Of a stretch of 64,000 nt of DNA, positions 50,572 through 59,900 are shown piece by piece. The notes under the pieces are model-generated. The model did no database searches and was not told where the DNA came from. It was given only the letters and a program-made list of their open reading frames with translations. Made by a program: the position numbers and the translations under genes. How positions within the stretch are numbered: the stretch's first letter is position 1; every line of letters starts with the position of its first letter. The stretch is taken from contig NC_067282.1 in NCBI RefSeq assembly GCF_020740795.1, forward strand, positions 129,885,132-129,949,131, read 5' to 3'. The DNA is from Apus apus (Eukaryota; Chordata; Aves; Apodiformes; Apodidae).

Positions 50572-53500
50572 ATGTAAGTGAGCTCCGTCCGGTGCCGCCA
50601 GCGCTGGGGCCGGGAGGGCGCGGTGCGGGACAGCCCCGGGGAACAGGCGGCCGGTCGCGCTCGCTGTTGCACGCCCAGCTCCCCCGCTGCACGCCCAGCC
50701 TCCCCGTTGCACGCCCAGCTCCCCCGTTGCACGCCCAGCCCCTGTTGCACGCCCAGTCCCCCCGTTGCACGCCCAGCCGCCCCGTTGCACGCCCAGTCCC
50801 CCCTGTTACACGCCCAGCCTCCCCCGTTGCACGCCCAGCCCCCGTTGCACGCCCAGCTCCCCCGCTGCACGCCCAGCCCGCCGTCGCACGCCCAGCCCCC
50901 GTTGCACGCCCAGCTCCCCCGCTGCACGCCCAGCCTCTGTTGCACGCCCAGCCTCCCCGTTGCACGCCCAGCTCCCCCGCTGCACGCCCAGCCGCCCCGT
51001 TGCACGCCCAGCCTCCCCGTCGCACGCCCAGCCCCCGTTGCACGCCCAGCCCCCGTTGCACGCCCAGTCCCCCCCGTTGCACGCCCAGCCCCTGTTGCAC
51101 GCCCAGCCGCCCCGTTGCACGCCCAGCCCCCGTTGCACGCCCAGCCTCCCCGTCGCACGCCCAGCCCCCTGTTGCACGCCCCCGGGGTGTGGGCGAGAGG
51201 CGGGGCGGGACGCGCCGAGCCCGGAGCCCATCCCCCGAGGAGCAGCGCAGCCTCCCCGGCCCCGACGGGCGAGCCGCTGCCGAGAGCGGTTCCAGCGCCC
51301 GTCTCCCGAGCCCCGGGTGCCCCTTCGGTGGGCACCGGGGCAGCAGGGCCAGGAACGCCGCCTTGTAGGGTCTGTCGTTGGAGGTTATGCCGGGATAACT
51401 CCCGTCCTTGCCCACTTGCTGCCCCATCCCTGTGTCACCTCCGCACAGAGCGGGGGGACAAACAGATGGTGGCCCTGGGCCGTGCTGCCGGGGAGGCAGG
51501 GAAGGAGGTGGACGGGTGTCAGGGCAGAGAGGGGTGAGGGCTGGTGCTTGCTCTGCTGCCGGCAGCGACGGGGAGACTGCTTTGTTGGCTAGAATTTAAA
51601 AATAAAAGAGTTAAAGGTACCTGAGCACCTGCCACAGGCAAGCGGTGTGTCGGAAAATAAGTTTTGTCCCTAGCAGTTTTCAGTATGAACGTTATTTAGG
51701 AAAGATACTGAAAGAATGCAAGTTAAACACCCCCTGCATTAACTCCCTTGCTTCTTGTCATCTGTTTTGTTTTTTTTTTTAACTCGTGCGTATAGAGTAA
51801 GCTCAGAAATGTGAGGTAACGTGCCTCTGGTGCTCGATGCAAGGAGCAGGCTCTGAGCTGCCTAGGGAGTTTTTGGTTCCACTCCTTCCAGCTAGTGAGG
51901 AACTGGAGAGAAGACAGAAGTTTGTCCCACATCTTGGCTCCTTGAAGACGGGTGTATGGATAGGTCTGAGCTTGGCAGAAATGGGGCTCACAGCTTGTCC
52001 TTAGGTAGCGCAGAAATCGTGGGTTAAGAAAGAAGGGACCCTACCCAGAACGTTTTTGCAGGTCAGCAACATTTCAGTCTTGATTTATGGGTGTTTTAAT
52101 ACCCCCGCACAGCTCAGACTAAGCTGTGGGAATAGTGACGGTGCAGCTTTGGAGCCAAGGTCTGGAAAGGGTCCTGAAAAAAGCAAGGAGCCGCCTCCTG
52201 GTTCTGCTGCAGTGAACTTGCACTGACTTCTGCAGGGCCAGGATTTCACCCTGGATGTGACCATGAATAATGGGAATGACAACAGGCAGTATATACACAT
52301 GGTGTAAGTTTAGAAGAGTTGGAAGCGCTTGTGATTCATGACATAACTAAACGCATTAGGAGGAATCTTTCCATAGGGAAGGGTTATTCTATAATTATCC
52401 CCTCTGCAGGCTTTTTATCTTCCTTTGAAACACCTGGAATGAGTCTTACAAGACAAGGGATGGGATTTGCAGGCTGCACTGGAATAGCTGTAGTTATTAA
52501 CAGAGTGAGGCGGAGTCTGTTCAGCCTCGTTCCTATGGGATGTTGAAATGTGCTGTTAGGAAAGGGTACGGTTGTTTGATACATCCCTTCTTTCCACCTA
52601 AACCGGTTTCATTGATACCAAACAGTTCCCTAATAGATATGAGGGAGATTTCCAGCACGGGGCAGCCATGTATCCTTTCCTTAGACCTTTTGCCTTTTCC
52701 TAAGACCTGGATTGCTTTTGAATGGACTGGGTTTAAACTGCCGAGGGCTTGGGTACCAGGTCTGATGGTTATTGGCTCTCGGAACAGCCGGCACCACCGA
52801 GTATCCTGACGGCTAAGGGCAAGGCTGTCGGCAGCCCCGGGAAATGTTTGGTCTGAAGTTTGGGGATTCTGGATGCCACCTAGAGGATTATCCTGGTCGT
52901 CGTTCCCTCGGCTGCTTTTCACCAGGAAAAGTGCTTTTGCACCTTTCCTACGGCCAGCGGGGAGTGAGGAGCTGCTGGTGGGCACCTGCCAGCTGTGCTC
53001 CTGTTGGCTGCTCAGTGCTGAAAGCTCACCCTGAACGAGCTGGTGTAGCTGTGTGGTGTGCTAGAGACCACCAGTGGGACCTGGCTGGGGCCCAGGAGGC
53101 ACTGTTGTCCATCAGACCTAGTTATCAGCCCCAGATGGTGTCCCAGACCGAATAGAGCTGCTCTGTTTCCCATGCTAGAGCTCCTTGGGAGACATCAGCC
53201 TCCAGAGAACCACTCGCAACGTTTGGAAATCAGTCCATGCACCAGAAGGGGAACCCAGACCTGGCACTGTCTGCTATAATTTCCTGTGGCTGTGGGCCAT
53301 GCATGTGCAGGATGCTGGTTCAGAGCAGCTAAGGTCAGGGAATGAGATTCATAAATGGATGCTGGAGCTAGTCCACCTCTTTGGAGCTCTGCTGCTCAGG
53401 TGTGTTACCAAGCTGCACAACTGACACTCAGCTTCCATCTAGGAGGAGGCAGCCACCTCCCTCAGTGTCTTGAGTTTTCTGCGGCAGGCTATGAGCAGAA

Positions 53501-56500
53501 TCATCTAATTGCTAGCATTGCCTCATTGCTGCAGGCTCTTGACACTGGAGCCACCAAGTGCCACGATCAGAGTAGGCACTTGGGGTGTGATGGCGAGGGG
53601 ATGCACAGGTGGATGAGATACAACCCTGCAAAGGGAATACTGGGGGAGGGGGTGATTACACCAGTTGTGTCTAGGTTTGTGTCTGCTGCAGCTGAAGCAC
53701 CTTTTGGGATGTTAAGAGATTTAAGCCTGAAGCTTGAGCTCTGCAGGATCTGTGCTGCTCTGATTGTCTGCGTGGTCTGTAGACAAATCACCAGCTGAAC
53801 TCTCAGCTCTGTCCCCAAACACTGCATGCCCTTCAGAATTCAGTAGCAGAACAACTCCAAAATGTGGCTGTTTGCTGATGTTTCTCTGAGGTTTCTTTTT
53901 AGCCTGCCCACTGCTATGCATCACAGCTTGTAAGAGGCTGAGTTTGGTGGATCCTGAGAGAAAAAGAATTGAACAACCTTTAAAATCTATTTTCAGGCTC
54001 TTCTAGAAATTAAATACCTGGTTCTGGAATGAGTGAGTGAATGTATTTAGCATATTTATGCTCTTCTGGCCTATGAAATCTGCAAAATGCCTGATACCTA
54101 TTCTCTGTCTTGCCATGTCTCCACTTCACCTGCCAGAGGAGGGTACAAACTGCATCTCTTCTGTCCCCATGCCAGCCTATCAAATGGGAAATCCAGTGAC
54201 TGGTGCTTGCCCAGGATTTGCCATTGTAGGAAAGAGAGTGTTTTTTCTGGGACTGGGACCATTTCTCAGAGATGTACTTCAAGAAAGGGAATTCAAATGT
54301 CAGGCAAGAAGCAGGTGATTGCTCTGATTCTTTAGCTTCCAACTTGGCTGACACTGCAAAATAAATGGTGGTAAGAGTAGCCAGAACAGAGATACCACCT
54401 CTGTTGAAAAATTAAACATGTTTTCTGTACTTTACTGGTTACCATCAGCCTTCGTTGTCCTGGTTGTCTTCCTTTTTAGGCCCTTTCCCATGTTTAAGGT
54501 GATACTTAGGGACATTTCCCCTAAGTACCATTTCTGTGCTTTCTGTCTCCCGCTGCGCTACCTGAAGGGAGACTGTCCACCTTCCTCATGCATCTCTGTT
54601 GCCTTGGGGCCAGCCTTCACTCAGTGTGCACTGAAATTAGAATGCACAGAAGATGTGAGGGCTTTTCACCCTCCTCCATCCTTCCGTGGACACATCCTAC
54701 AGATGGGAATTCTCGCTCTGGACTGGAGACCAGGGTAAATTTCTTCCAGAATAAGCCAAGATTTCCTATAGCAGAATGATAAGTACCTAGCTTTACCACC
54801 ACGCTCCCCTCTTAAGAGTGTGTAGTGTCCACTAAACGGAGCATCTAAAGGGTGGCTGATGGTCTCTTTGTCTTTGGCAGGGAGTCGCTGCTGTGTACGC
54901 TGGTTGGAGAGCAGCACCAGGGAGAAAAGGTGGAGCGGAGGCCGGGCAAGACAGCCCGTGCTCAGAGGAACCTCTTTGGCCCTGTAGACCACGAGCAGCT
55001 GCAGCAGGACTTCCAGCACATGCTGTGCAACAGCATCGAGGGGGCCCAGCAGAAGTGGAACTTTGATTTCCTCCGGGACGTGCCAGTGGAAGGGCTCCTG
55101 CAGTGGGAAGAGCTGGAGGGCCGCGAGGTGCCTGTTTTCTACCGCAGCTGTGTGGTGAGAGATGATTGGAGATCACTGCAACACCTGAACTGGGCGCGGG
55201 GCAGGGCAGACAAGAGTCACCACTTCGCCCAGGGGACACTTAATGAGAAACCCAAAACTTCCAAGAAACCAGCAGGCAAGAGAGTCTTGGAAGGGAGGAA
55301 AAGAGGACAGACAGCTTTGACAGGTGTGTGAGACCCTGGTGTGCCTCAGATGTTCAAAGCTGGTCCCAGCAGCTGCTTCGAATTTCTCTGGTGGGCCTGT
55401 AAACCAGTCTTGCTTTAAGGAAGTGCAACCCTTCGAAGAAGCATCTACAAGAGGAGGAGGGCACACTCTATAAACTGATGGGAATGAGCCTTGTGTTTCC
55501 AGAGGTGCTGCGCCCCACTCCTGGCCCTGGGGATCTGTTTAAAACTTGTCACAGAGCAGTAAGATCGTCATCCCTTCTTGCGGGAGAATAGTTGGGGTGG
55601 TTTGGAGGCTTAGACATTTAAAAAAGGCAGTCTAAGAAAAGTAGTGAGGTGATTTCTCAAGCAGGAGCCCAACAGGTAAACAGGGTTTCCCATGGGGTAG
55701 GAATTGTTTGGTTTTTTGATTGCTTATAGATTTGGCCATGTGCAGCCTTTCCTGAGTGCAGTCAGGAGCACCATCAGCCCTCTAAGCCTTAGGAGGAGGA
55801 CCAGAATCCAGAGAAAGAAACCAGGTCTCCTGCTAACTTCATCTTGGATATTATACTTGGTGAAGGCATCCAGGAATTTTAAGGGTAAATTGATGTTATA
55901 CTTGGCCAGGTGCCAGAAGGGGCTAGGTTCTAAAATGCCTCTCACGAGGAGTTGCTGCCTGGAGTGGGTTTCAACACCCATAGAAGAACTGTAGGTTTTT
56001 GAAAGTTCTCAACATCCTACATGTTAAGCTCTTCTGAACATCTGCCCCCTCGTTTTCTCTTCTCAGTGGGATTTGAGATTGTTTGAAAAATCTAATCCCA
56101 TATATGAGATTTCTCTTGTCTGTGTTGGGGTTTTGGTTTATCCAAGACTGAGGTTTTCAAAACCTAGACCAAGGATTTTCTTTCAGGAATTTGATGTGAG
56201 ACACCAGCCTGAAATTACCTAGAAGATAACTGAAGCCAAGGTTTCAGGAAACACTTTCTGAGCAGTGATGTTGATCTCAGTTAAGTCAGACAATAGACTA
56301 ATTTGCTATTTGAGGGTATGAAACTTAATTGCTAATGAGAGGTTCAGGAAGAGGTTGGTGATTAATGAGGAGTGGAACACTGCACGCTGAAGTACAGAAC
56401 AATGATATTTAATGAGTGCTGTTTTCTTCTCCAAAGCACTTTGCAGCCATTAACTAATTAACAGTATAATTTACAGGTAGGAGTACAGAAGTGTAATTCA

Positions 56501-59500
56501 GAGCACAATGTTGTGATGGTTTCAGGGAACTGCTGTTCAATTGTAAATCTCTCACTAGGTGTGTGGGAGTAAATTGTGCAGATATTTCCAGGGGATATTT
56601 TTCTTCCGTTTTGTTTTCCTCAGGCAAGAAACATTTCATCAGGGAATGTGGGAACCAAAATACTACTCTGCACAGTTTAACGCTTTCCCACATGTGTTTT
56701 CAAGAAGAAGAAAATAGTTTAGTTCTAACAACCAGTACCCTTCTCCCTAGGGAATCTGGGTGTGCAAGATGGGCCAGGAAAACTGTTGGCAGTCTCTCCT
56801 TTTGGTGAGGCTTGGAGATCAGTCCCTCTTTCAGTCCTCCTCTCAGACACACACACAGACACACACACAGACACACACAGATCCTTTTTACTGCCAGCTG
56901 AAGGATGCTTTAGAAGTTTCCCTCTAGCTGCAGGAATATTGTCCCTCTGGGCACAATTGAAGTAACTCAAGCAAAACTGAGCCAGGAAAAATCACACCTG
57001 CTGATACTGGCTGACCCCCGCCCCCTTTCATCCCATTGCTCATCTTCTGCCATCCCCTAATGAAAGGTTAGTTCAGGATTAGGATCTGAGGTTGGATTTG
57101 AACCCCATTATCTGAGTTCTGCTTTGGTCAACAAGAGCACTGTAATGCTTTACATTAAGATCCAACAATGTGTGTTTAATTTAGACATTCAAAGAGAGCT
57201 GTGGCCCATTAAATAAATATTGATATATTAAAAAATCAGCCATGGGGTTTTGTGGACACTGGCACTTGAGTGGAAGGAGCAGAGGTTTTTCCTGCTGCAT
57301 TTGACTCTTCAGACACTCAGAGAGCTAACCAGTAGGAAAGCAGATTTTTCTTTCTCTCTTTCAACCTATGTACATGCACCACATCTCCATTCTCTCTTTT
57401 CTGTTGTTACCTCAATGTGATTCTGCTCTATTTACTTGGAGAACATTACATTAAAAAATCAGCTCAGATACAGGCTATAAGCCTTTTTCACTTTTTCCCT
57501 TTTTTTTTTTTTCCCTATTTTTTTTCCACACTAACCAACGGTGGTGAACCCTGCCAGCTCTTCACTCCTCTTCCACACCTTTTGACCTGCCTGAGTCTAA
57601 CACACATAGACCTTGGCTCTCCTGGGAGACAGTCACAAATCTCTGCCTCCTGTGCTAAGAGAGAGAAAAGGAGAGAAAAGGAGAGAAAAGATCAAGGAGA
57701 GAAAAATGGGTAAAAATCCTGTATTTTCACTATCTGGTCTTACTTCTGAGGCAGATAATTCTTGCAGGATGGCTGAGCAAATGGGGAGGAAAGGAAAGCA
57801 GGTATTTAGGCAGGTATATTTAAACAAGAGACATTTTTCCCTCCTAAGTCCCTGTGGCCAGGCTTTCCTACTGATAGGCTGCAGGCAGCATGCTCCTCAG
57901 TACTTCACTTAGGCCAGTGCAAGAACTCTAGTTTAGAGTCCCTCAGGCAAACCAGCAGATTTCCAGGGAATCTGTTTAGCATGTTAGAGTGATTCTAGAC
58001 CATCTGAAAATGGCTCTGGGGAATCTGCATCCTTCTGGCTTTTAATTGCCTCTATCAGACTTGAAACTAGGCTCCTCTATCTGAGTGAGTGAGTGAGTTA
58101 AGCTTTTGCTAAAATTCCTCACAGGCAGAAATAGGAGTACTGACTACTAAAGTCTTTTCTGAATTTCCTCTATTAATCGTGATTCCTAATACATTTATTT
58201 TCTCAAAATAAAATGAAGGATAGCTATATGGAAGTATTTTACGTGGGAGAAATAAGTAGTAAGGATTATATATGGTAATGTAGTATTTTTGGTTTTGTTA
58301 CTGCCATTCCTTTATTCTGCTGCTGCACTAGAGAGAATGCAGCAGGTTATAGTAATAGTGGGATTTGCATTTCAACTGGGCTAGCACTGCATGCTCCTGC
58401 CAGGGAGAACATACTGTCCTTGAGGTCATGTCTTCCTGCTCCACAAGTTGAGTAACTTAGGTCTAGCTCAGGTCCCGCTGCTCTCCTTTGCACTGTGGTG
58501 TGCAGACATATCCTTAAGGATCCTCCTGGCTCCAGGAATCTCCTTCCCCAAACTTGGCTGTGAAAGTCTACAGGATTCCAGTCATCCCACCAATAATGCG
58601 TTGAGATCAAGGCAAAACTTTATGCTGCCTGTTTGTCTGTATAGAAAGCTCAGGTTTAAATACCATAGAGCCCACATCCTCTACTGAAACTACAGCAACT
58701 TCATTACTATGAATACAGACAGATTACACCAGGGAAATCCCATGAACCCTAGATATAAATAAGCACCTAGCTTACATTTCAGATAATTCTGCTTTGTTTA
58801 CCTGAAAAAAAAAGGATGTATTTTTTTTGTGCAAGGCTGGGACACAGAGAAGGAACTCCTAGGGAAACTCCTGTGTTTTAATCATGATTCTGTAGTTCAG
58901 GTTGATGTACATTTGCAGCTGAAACAACAATTCAAACACGTGTACGTATGAAAATGTAATGGGTGTTCTCCCTACAAGCCACAATGCTTACTCTCTGAGC
59001 AAAGAATTAGTTACAGTTCAGTGATAGTGCAAGGTTTTATGCAGTCTTCTTCGAATCTGCAGTTCCATTTAATAAGCAGAAATAAAGTGCCCCATATGGC
59101 GAGTTCTTCTGATATTATTTTGCAGAGTATTTTTTGGTATAAGGAGGAAAAAACCCCACATATTTCTGTCTGAAAAGCACTGTAGCCATGGATCTAAAAG
59201 TTGGAGTGAAATGTCCCATTGCTTAGCTTGCATAAGAGGGTCCAAAGTCTTTTGATCTCAACTGGATAAAAGCCAGTACATTTCCTTTGTTTTTCTTGGT
59301 ATTACATAGCTTTGTGTGGAACATGCTAAAGGTATTAATTTTGTTCATTCATGAGCTGTAGAGAAGTCTAGATGACTTCTTCAACATGAAAACATGATTT
59401 GAGAGATTTCTTGACATGCAGCCATTACCAGTGTCATAGCCTTAATTCTGTTTATGTCTTGTTCTCCAGATTACTACTCGACAAAAAAGCAAGTGAAAGT

Positions 59501-59537
59501 GAATATGCAAGGTACTGCAAAAAATTCAGCTTCTTGA
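50572..59537 (+). CDS. CDKN1A: Cip/Kip cyclin-dependent kinase inhibitor, p21-type (three exons, coding span)
   Basis: Joining 50572-50573, 54881-55323 and 59470-59537 gives a 170-residue protein. Seen: a cyclin-docking RxLF motif (R30-N-L-F33) followed by GPVD, the CDI core with W60-N-F-D-F64 and a V-P-V-F-Y88 segment, a basic linker, then GRKR (139-142) and a PIP box Q144-T-A-L147-T-D-Y150-Y151. Known of the family: p21 proteins bind cyclin-CDK through the RxLF and CDI elements and PCNA through the PIP box, arresting the cell cycle and replication in the nucleus. Human p21 has 164 residues and its PIP box begins at Q144. R140-x-R142-x-x-T145 keeps the Akt-type site; human S146 is A146 here. 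Odd: the second, C-terminal cyclin motif of p21 (KRRLIF) is absent, and RNLF and FYR look more like p27/p57. Family membership is near certain. The CDKN1A symbol is provisional; a CDKN1 paralogue is the alternative. Confidence 0.8.
50574..54880 (+). other. Intron 1 of the CDK inhibitor gene (4.3 kb)
   Basis: It begins GTAAGTG and ends TTTGGCAG, a standard GT-AG intron. Its first 800 bases are still in the CpG island and contain the GC-rich minisatellite at 50667-51184. From about 51.6 kb it is ordinary AT-leaning sequence with no exon I can support. A 147-codon open frame near 53.4 kb shows no recognisable family and has no supporting splice context. Confidence 0.65.
50667..51184. repeat. GC-rich minisatellite, 26 units of 18-22 bases (core TGCACGCCCAG)
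   Basis: Counted by eye: 26 units beginning TGCACGCCCAG (or CGCACG/TACACG variants), each followed by a 7-10 base C-rich spacer such as CCTCCCCGT or CCCCCGT, and a 27th partial unit. The core is nearly invariant while the spacer varies in length and sequence. It lies wholly in intron 1, starting 93 bases after the donor. Its composition opens long reading frames on both strands (several of 250-370 codons), which are artefacts of the repeat and not genes. The minus strand is rich in G runs. Confidence 0.95.
54881..55323 (+). CDS. CDKN1A: Exon 2: cyclin-binding motif, CDI domain and first half of PIP box
   Basis: The acceptor is a pyrimidine-rich tract ending TTTGGCAG at 54880. The donor is ACAG followed by GTGTGTGAG at 55324. 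The reading frame is open across the exon and closed just upstream by TAA at 54846-54848. The first base is the third position of a split codon. Encoded residues, using M1 as the spliced start: a 29-residue N-terminus, RNLFGPVD at 30-37, a helix to residue 60, WNFDF at 60-64, P69-V-E-G72, W76-E-E, VPVFYR at 84-89, then a linker rich in K, R and H, and [10 protein letters not shown] at 139-148. The conserved order Cy motif, helix, WNFDF, FY is diagnostic of the CDI domain (Pfam family CDI). The first Met inside the exon is residue 48, within the domain, so initiation must come from exon 1. Confidence 0.9.
56425..56620. mobile_element. Possible ancient SINE remnant in intron 2
   Basis: AGCACTTTGCAGCCATTAAC, TAATTAACAGTATAATTTAC and GTAGGAGTACAGAAGTG follow the order seen in old MIR-like SINEs. 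A second piece near 57085-57145 (GGTTGGATTTGAACCCC, CAAGAGCACTGTAATGC) could be a matching 3' part. Both are weak. Confidence 0.3.
56844..56880 (+). repeat. (CAGACACACACA)3 tandem
   Basis: Three units of CAGACACACACA (last shortened) in intron 2. Confidence 0.9.
57661..57700 (+). repeat. Purine-only tandem of GAGAGAAAAG
   Basis: Three exact 10-base units followed by a diverged fourth, all on one strand in intron 2. Confidence 0.9.
58083..58098 (+). repeat. (GAGT)4 microsatellite
   Basis: Four perfect GAGT units in intron 2. Confidence 0.85.
59470..59537 (+). CDS. CDKN1A: Exon 3 coding part: second half of PIP box and C-terminus
   Basis: The acceptor is TGTTCTCCAG ending at 59469. The first two bases, AT, complete codon D149 (G from exon 2). 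The exon then reads [13 protein letters not shown] and seven more residues before TGA at 59535-59537. This restores QTALTDYY, a canonical PIP box (Q-x-x-aliphatic-x-x-aromatic-aromatic). To my knowledge the human CDKN1A intron 2 falls at the same place, just before the aromatic pair. The stretch after the PIP box keeps only two adjacent lysines. It lacks the R-R-L-I-F cyclin motif and strong second basic cluster of mammalian p21, so cyclin re-docking and nuclear import by this tail would be weakened. The joined frame and motif make chance very unlikely. Confidence 0.85.
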
Positions 59538-59900
59538 AAGCAAGGAGAGAGAGTATTGTTCTGCACCAGAGAGGTTGGAAACATCTGCCAAGCTTCCTCA
59601 ACCTTCAAAAATCAGGAGTGCAGGCTGCGGACACTTAGGGACATCCCACAGAGATATATTCCTGACAGCAGCAGTGAAAACAGAAAATACTTTCATTGGG
59701 ATGGAGTTAGGCCAAACCAACTGGAACCACTTTGATTAGAAATCACTGGCCTTAAAAACCACTGGTGGACAAGTTTGCACAGTACAGAAACTGGCTAAGG
59801 CTAGCAATTTAACATGCATTAAAAATCACTCTACATGAGAGAATGTTAAGCAGTTAAAACAACTGTGTTTGTGTAATAAAAATGTGCTTGGAAAAGTCAC
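59538..59900 (+). other. 3' UTR of the CDK inhibitor gene
   Basis: It follows the TGA at 59535-59537 and runs to about 20 bases beyond the AATAAA at 59875. At about 360 bases it is shorter than the human CDKN1A 3' UTR, which is over 1 kb. I see no AU-rich ATTTA cluster. The end is an estimate from the signal position. Confidence 0.5.
59875..59880 (+). terminator. Polyadenylation signal AATAAA
   Basis: A perfect hexamer 338 bases after the stop codon, followed within about 30-60 bases by GT- and T-rich sequence (GTGCTTGG, TTGGAGTCTTTG, TCTTGTCATG). This is a normal arrangement for cleavage at about 59895-59905. A second AATAAA at 63512-63517 could serve a long alternative 3' end, with no other support. 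Confidence 0.6.

Larger units (their letters stand above)
50400..50573 (+). other. CDKN1A: Putative exon 1 (5' UTR plus first two bases of the start codon); 5' limit not determined
   Basis: The 3' end is placed by a strong splice donor, GTAAGTG, starting at 50574. The last two exon bases are AT (50572-50573), which join the first base of exon 2 (G, 54881) to make ATG in the exact frame of the CDI domain. Unspliced, the ATG at 50572 is followed at once by TAA. The exon lies in a CpG island, as expected for a housekeeping or stress-response promoter. No TATA box is seen and the transcription start cannot be fixed by reading, so the left boundary is nominal. Known human CDKN1A also has a first exon without a complete coding codon, which fits this plan. 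Confidence 0.6.
50350..51400. promoter_or_regulatory. CpG island promoter of the CDK inhibitor gene
   Basis: Base composition changes abruptly from AT-leaning to strongly GC-rich at about 50.35 kb and returns to normal by about 51.4-51.6 kb, with CpG dinucleotides dense throughout. It contains the exon 1 donor, a CACGTG E-box at 50467-50472 and Sp1-like C/G-rich boxes (CCCGCCCCGCC at 50482-50492). The left edge is CR1-derived and the right half is a tandem array, so the unique core is only about 300 bases (50350-50660). Confidence 0.8.
55324..59469 (+). other. Intron 2 of the CDK inhibitor gene (4.1 kb)
   Basis: It begins GTGTGTGAG and ends TTCTCCAG. It interrupts codon 149 inside the PIP box in phase 1. 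It holds a 12-base (CAGACACACACA)-like tandem at 56844-56880, a period-10 purine repeat at 57661-57700, T-rich tracts near 57.5 kb, a (GAGT)4 run at 58083-58098 and possible ancient SINE remnants near 56.4 and 57.1 kb. If the intron is retained, translation stops at TGA 55329-55331. Confidence 0.75.

Noticed and set aside
50667..51184. CRISPR-like array (conserved repeat with variable spacers)
   Set aside because: Units of 18-22 bases with 7-10 base spacers that are themselves low-complexity and related. It lies in a vertebrate intron with no cas genes, so it is a minisatellite.
50250..51592. Several 275-372 codon open frames on both strands, rich in R, P, A or G, W
   Set aside because: They are produced by the GC-rich minisatellite, which lacks stops in most frames. 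They overlap in five frames and have no domain, and their codons follow the repeat period.
53355..53798. 147-codon frame in intron 1
   Set aside because: No family resemblance, and it lacks credible splice sites linking it to exon 2 in frame.
54852..55331. Single-exon 159-codon reading of the CDI-domain frame
   Set aside because: The codon at 54852 is GTG, not ATG. It lies in the splice acceptor tract with a stop two codons before, and the frame lacks the PIP aromatic residues supplied by exon 3.
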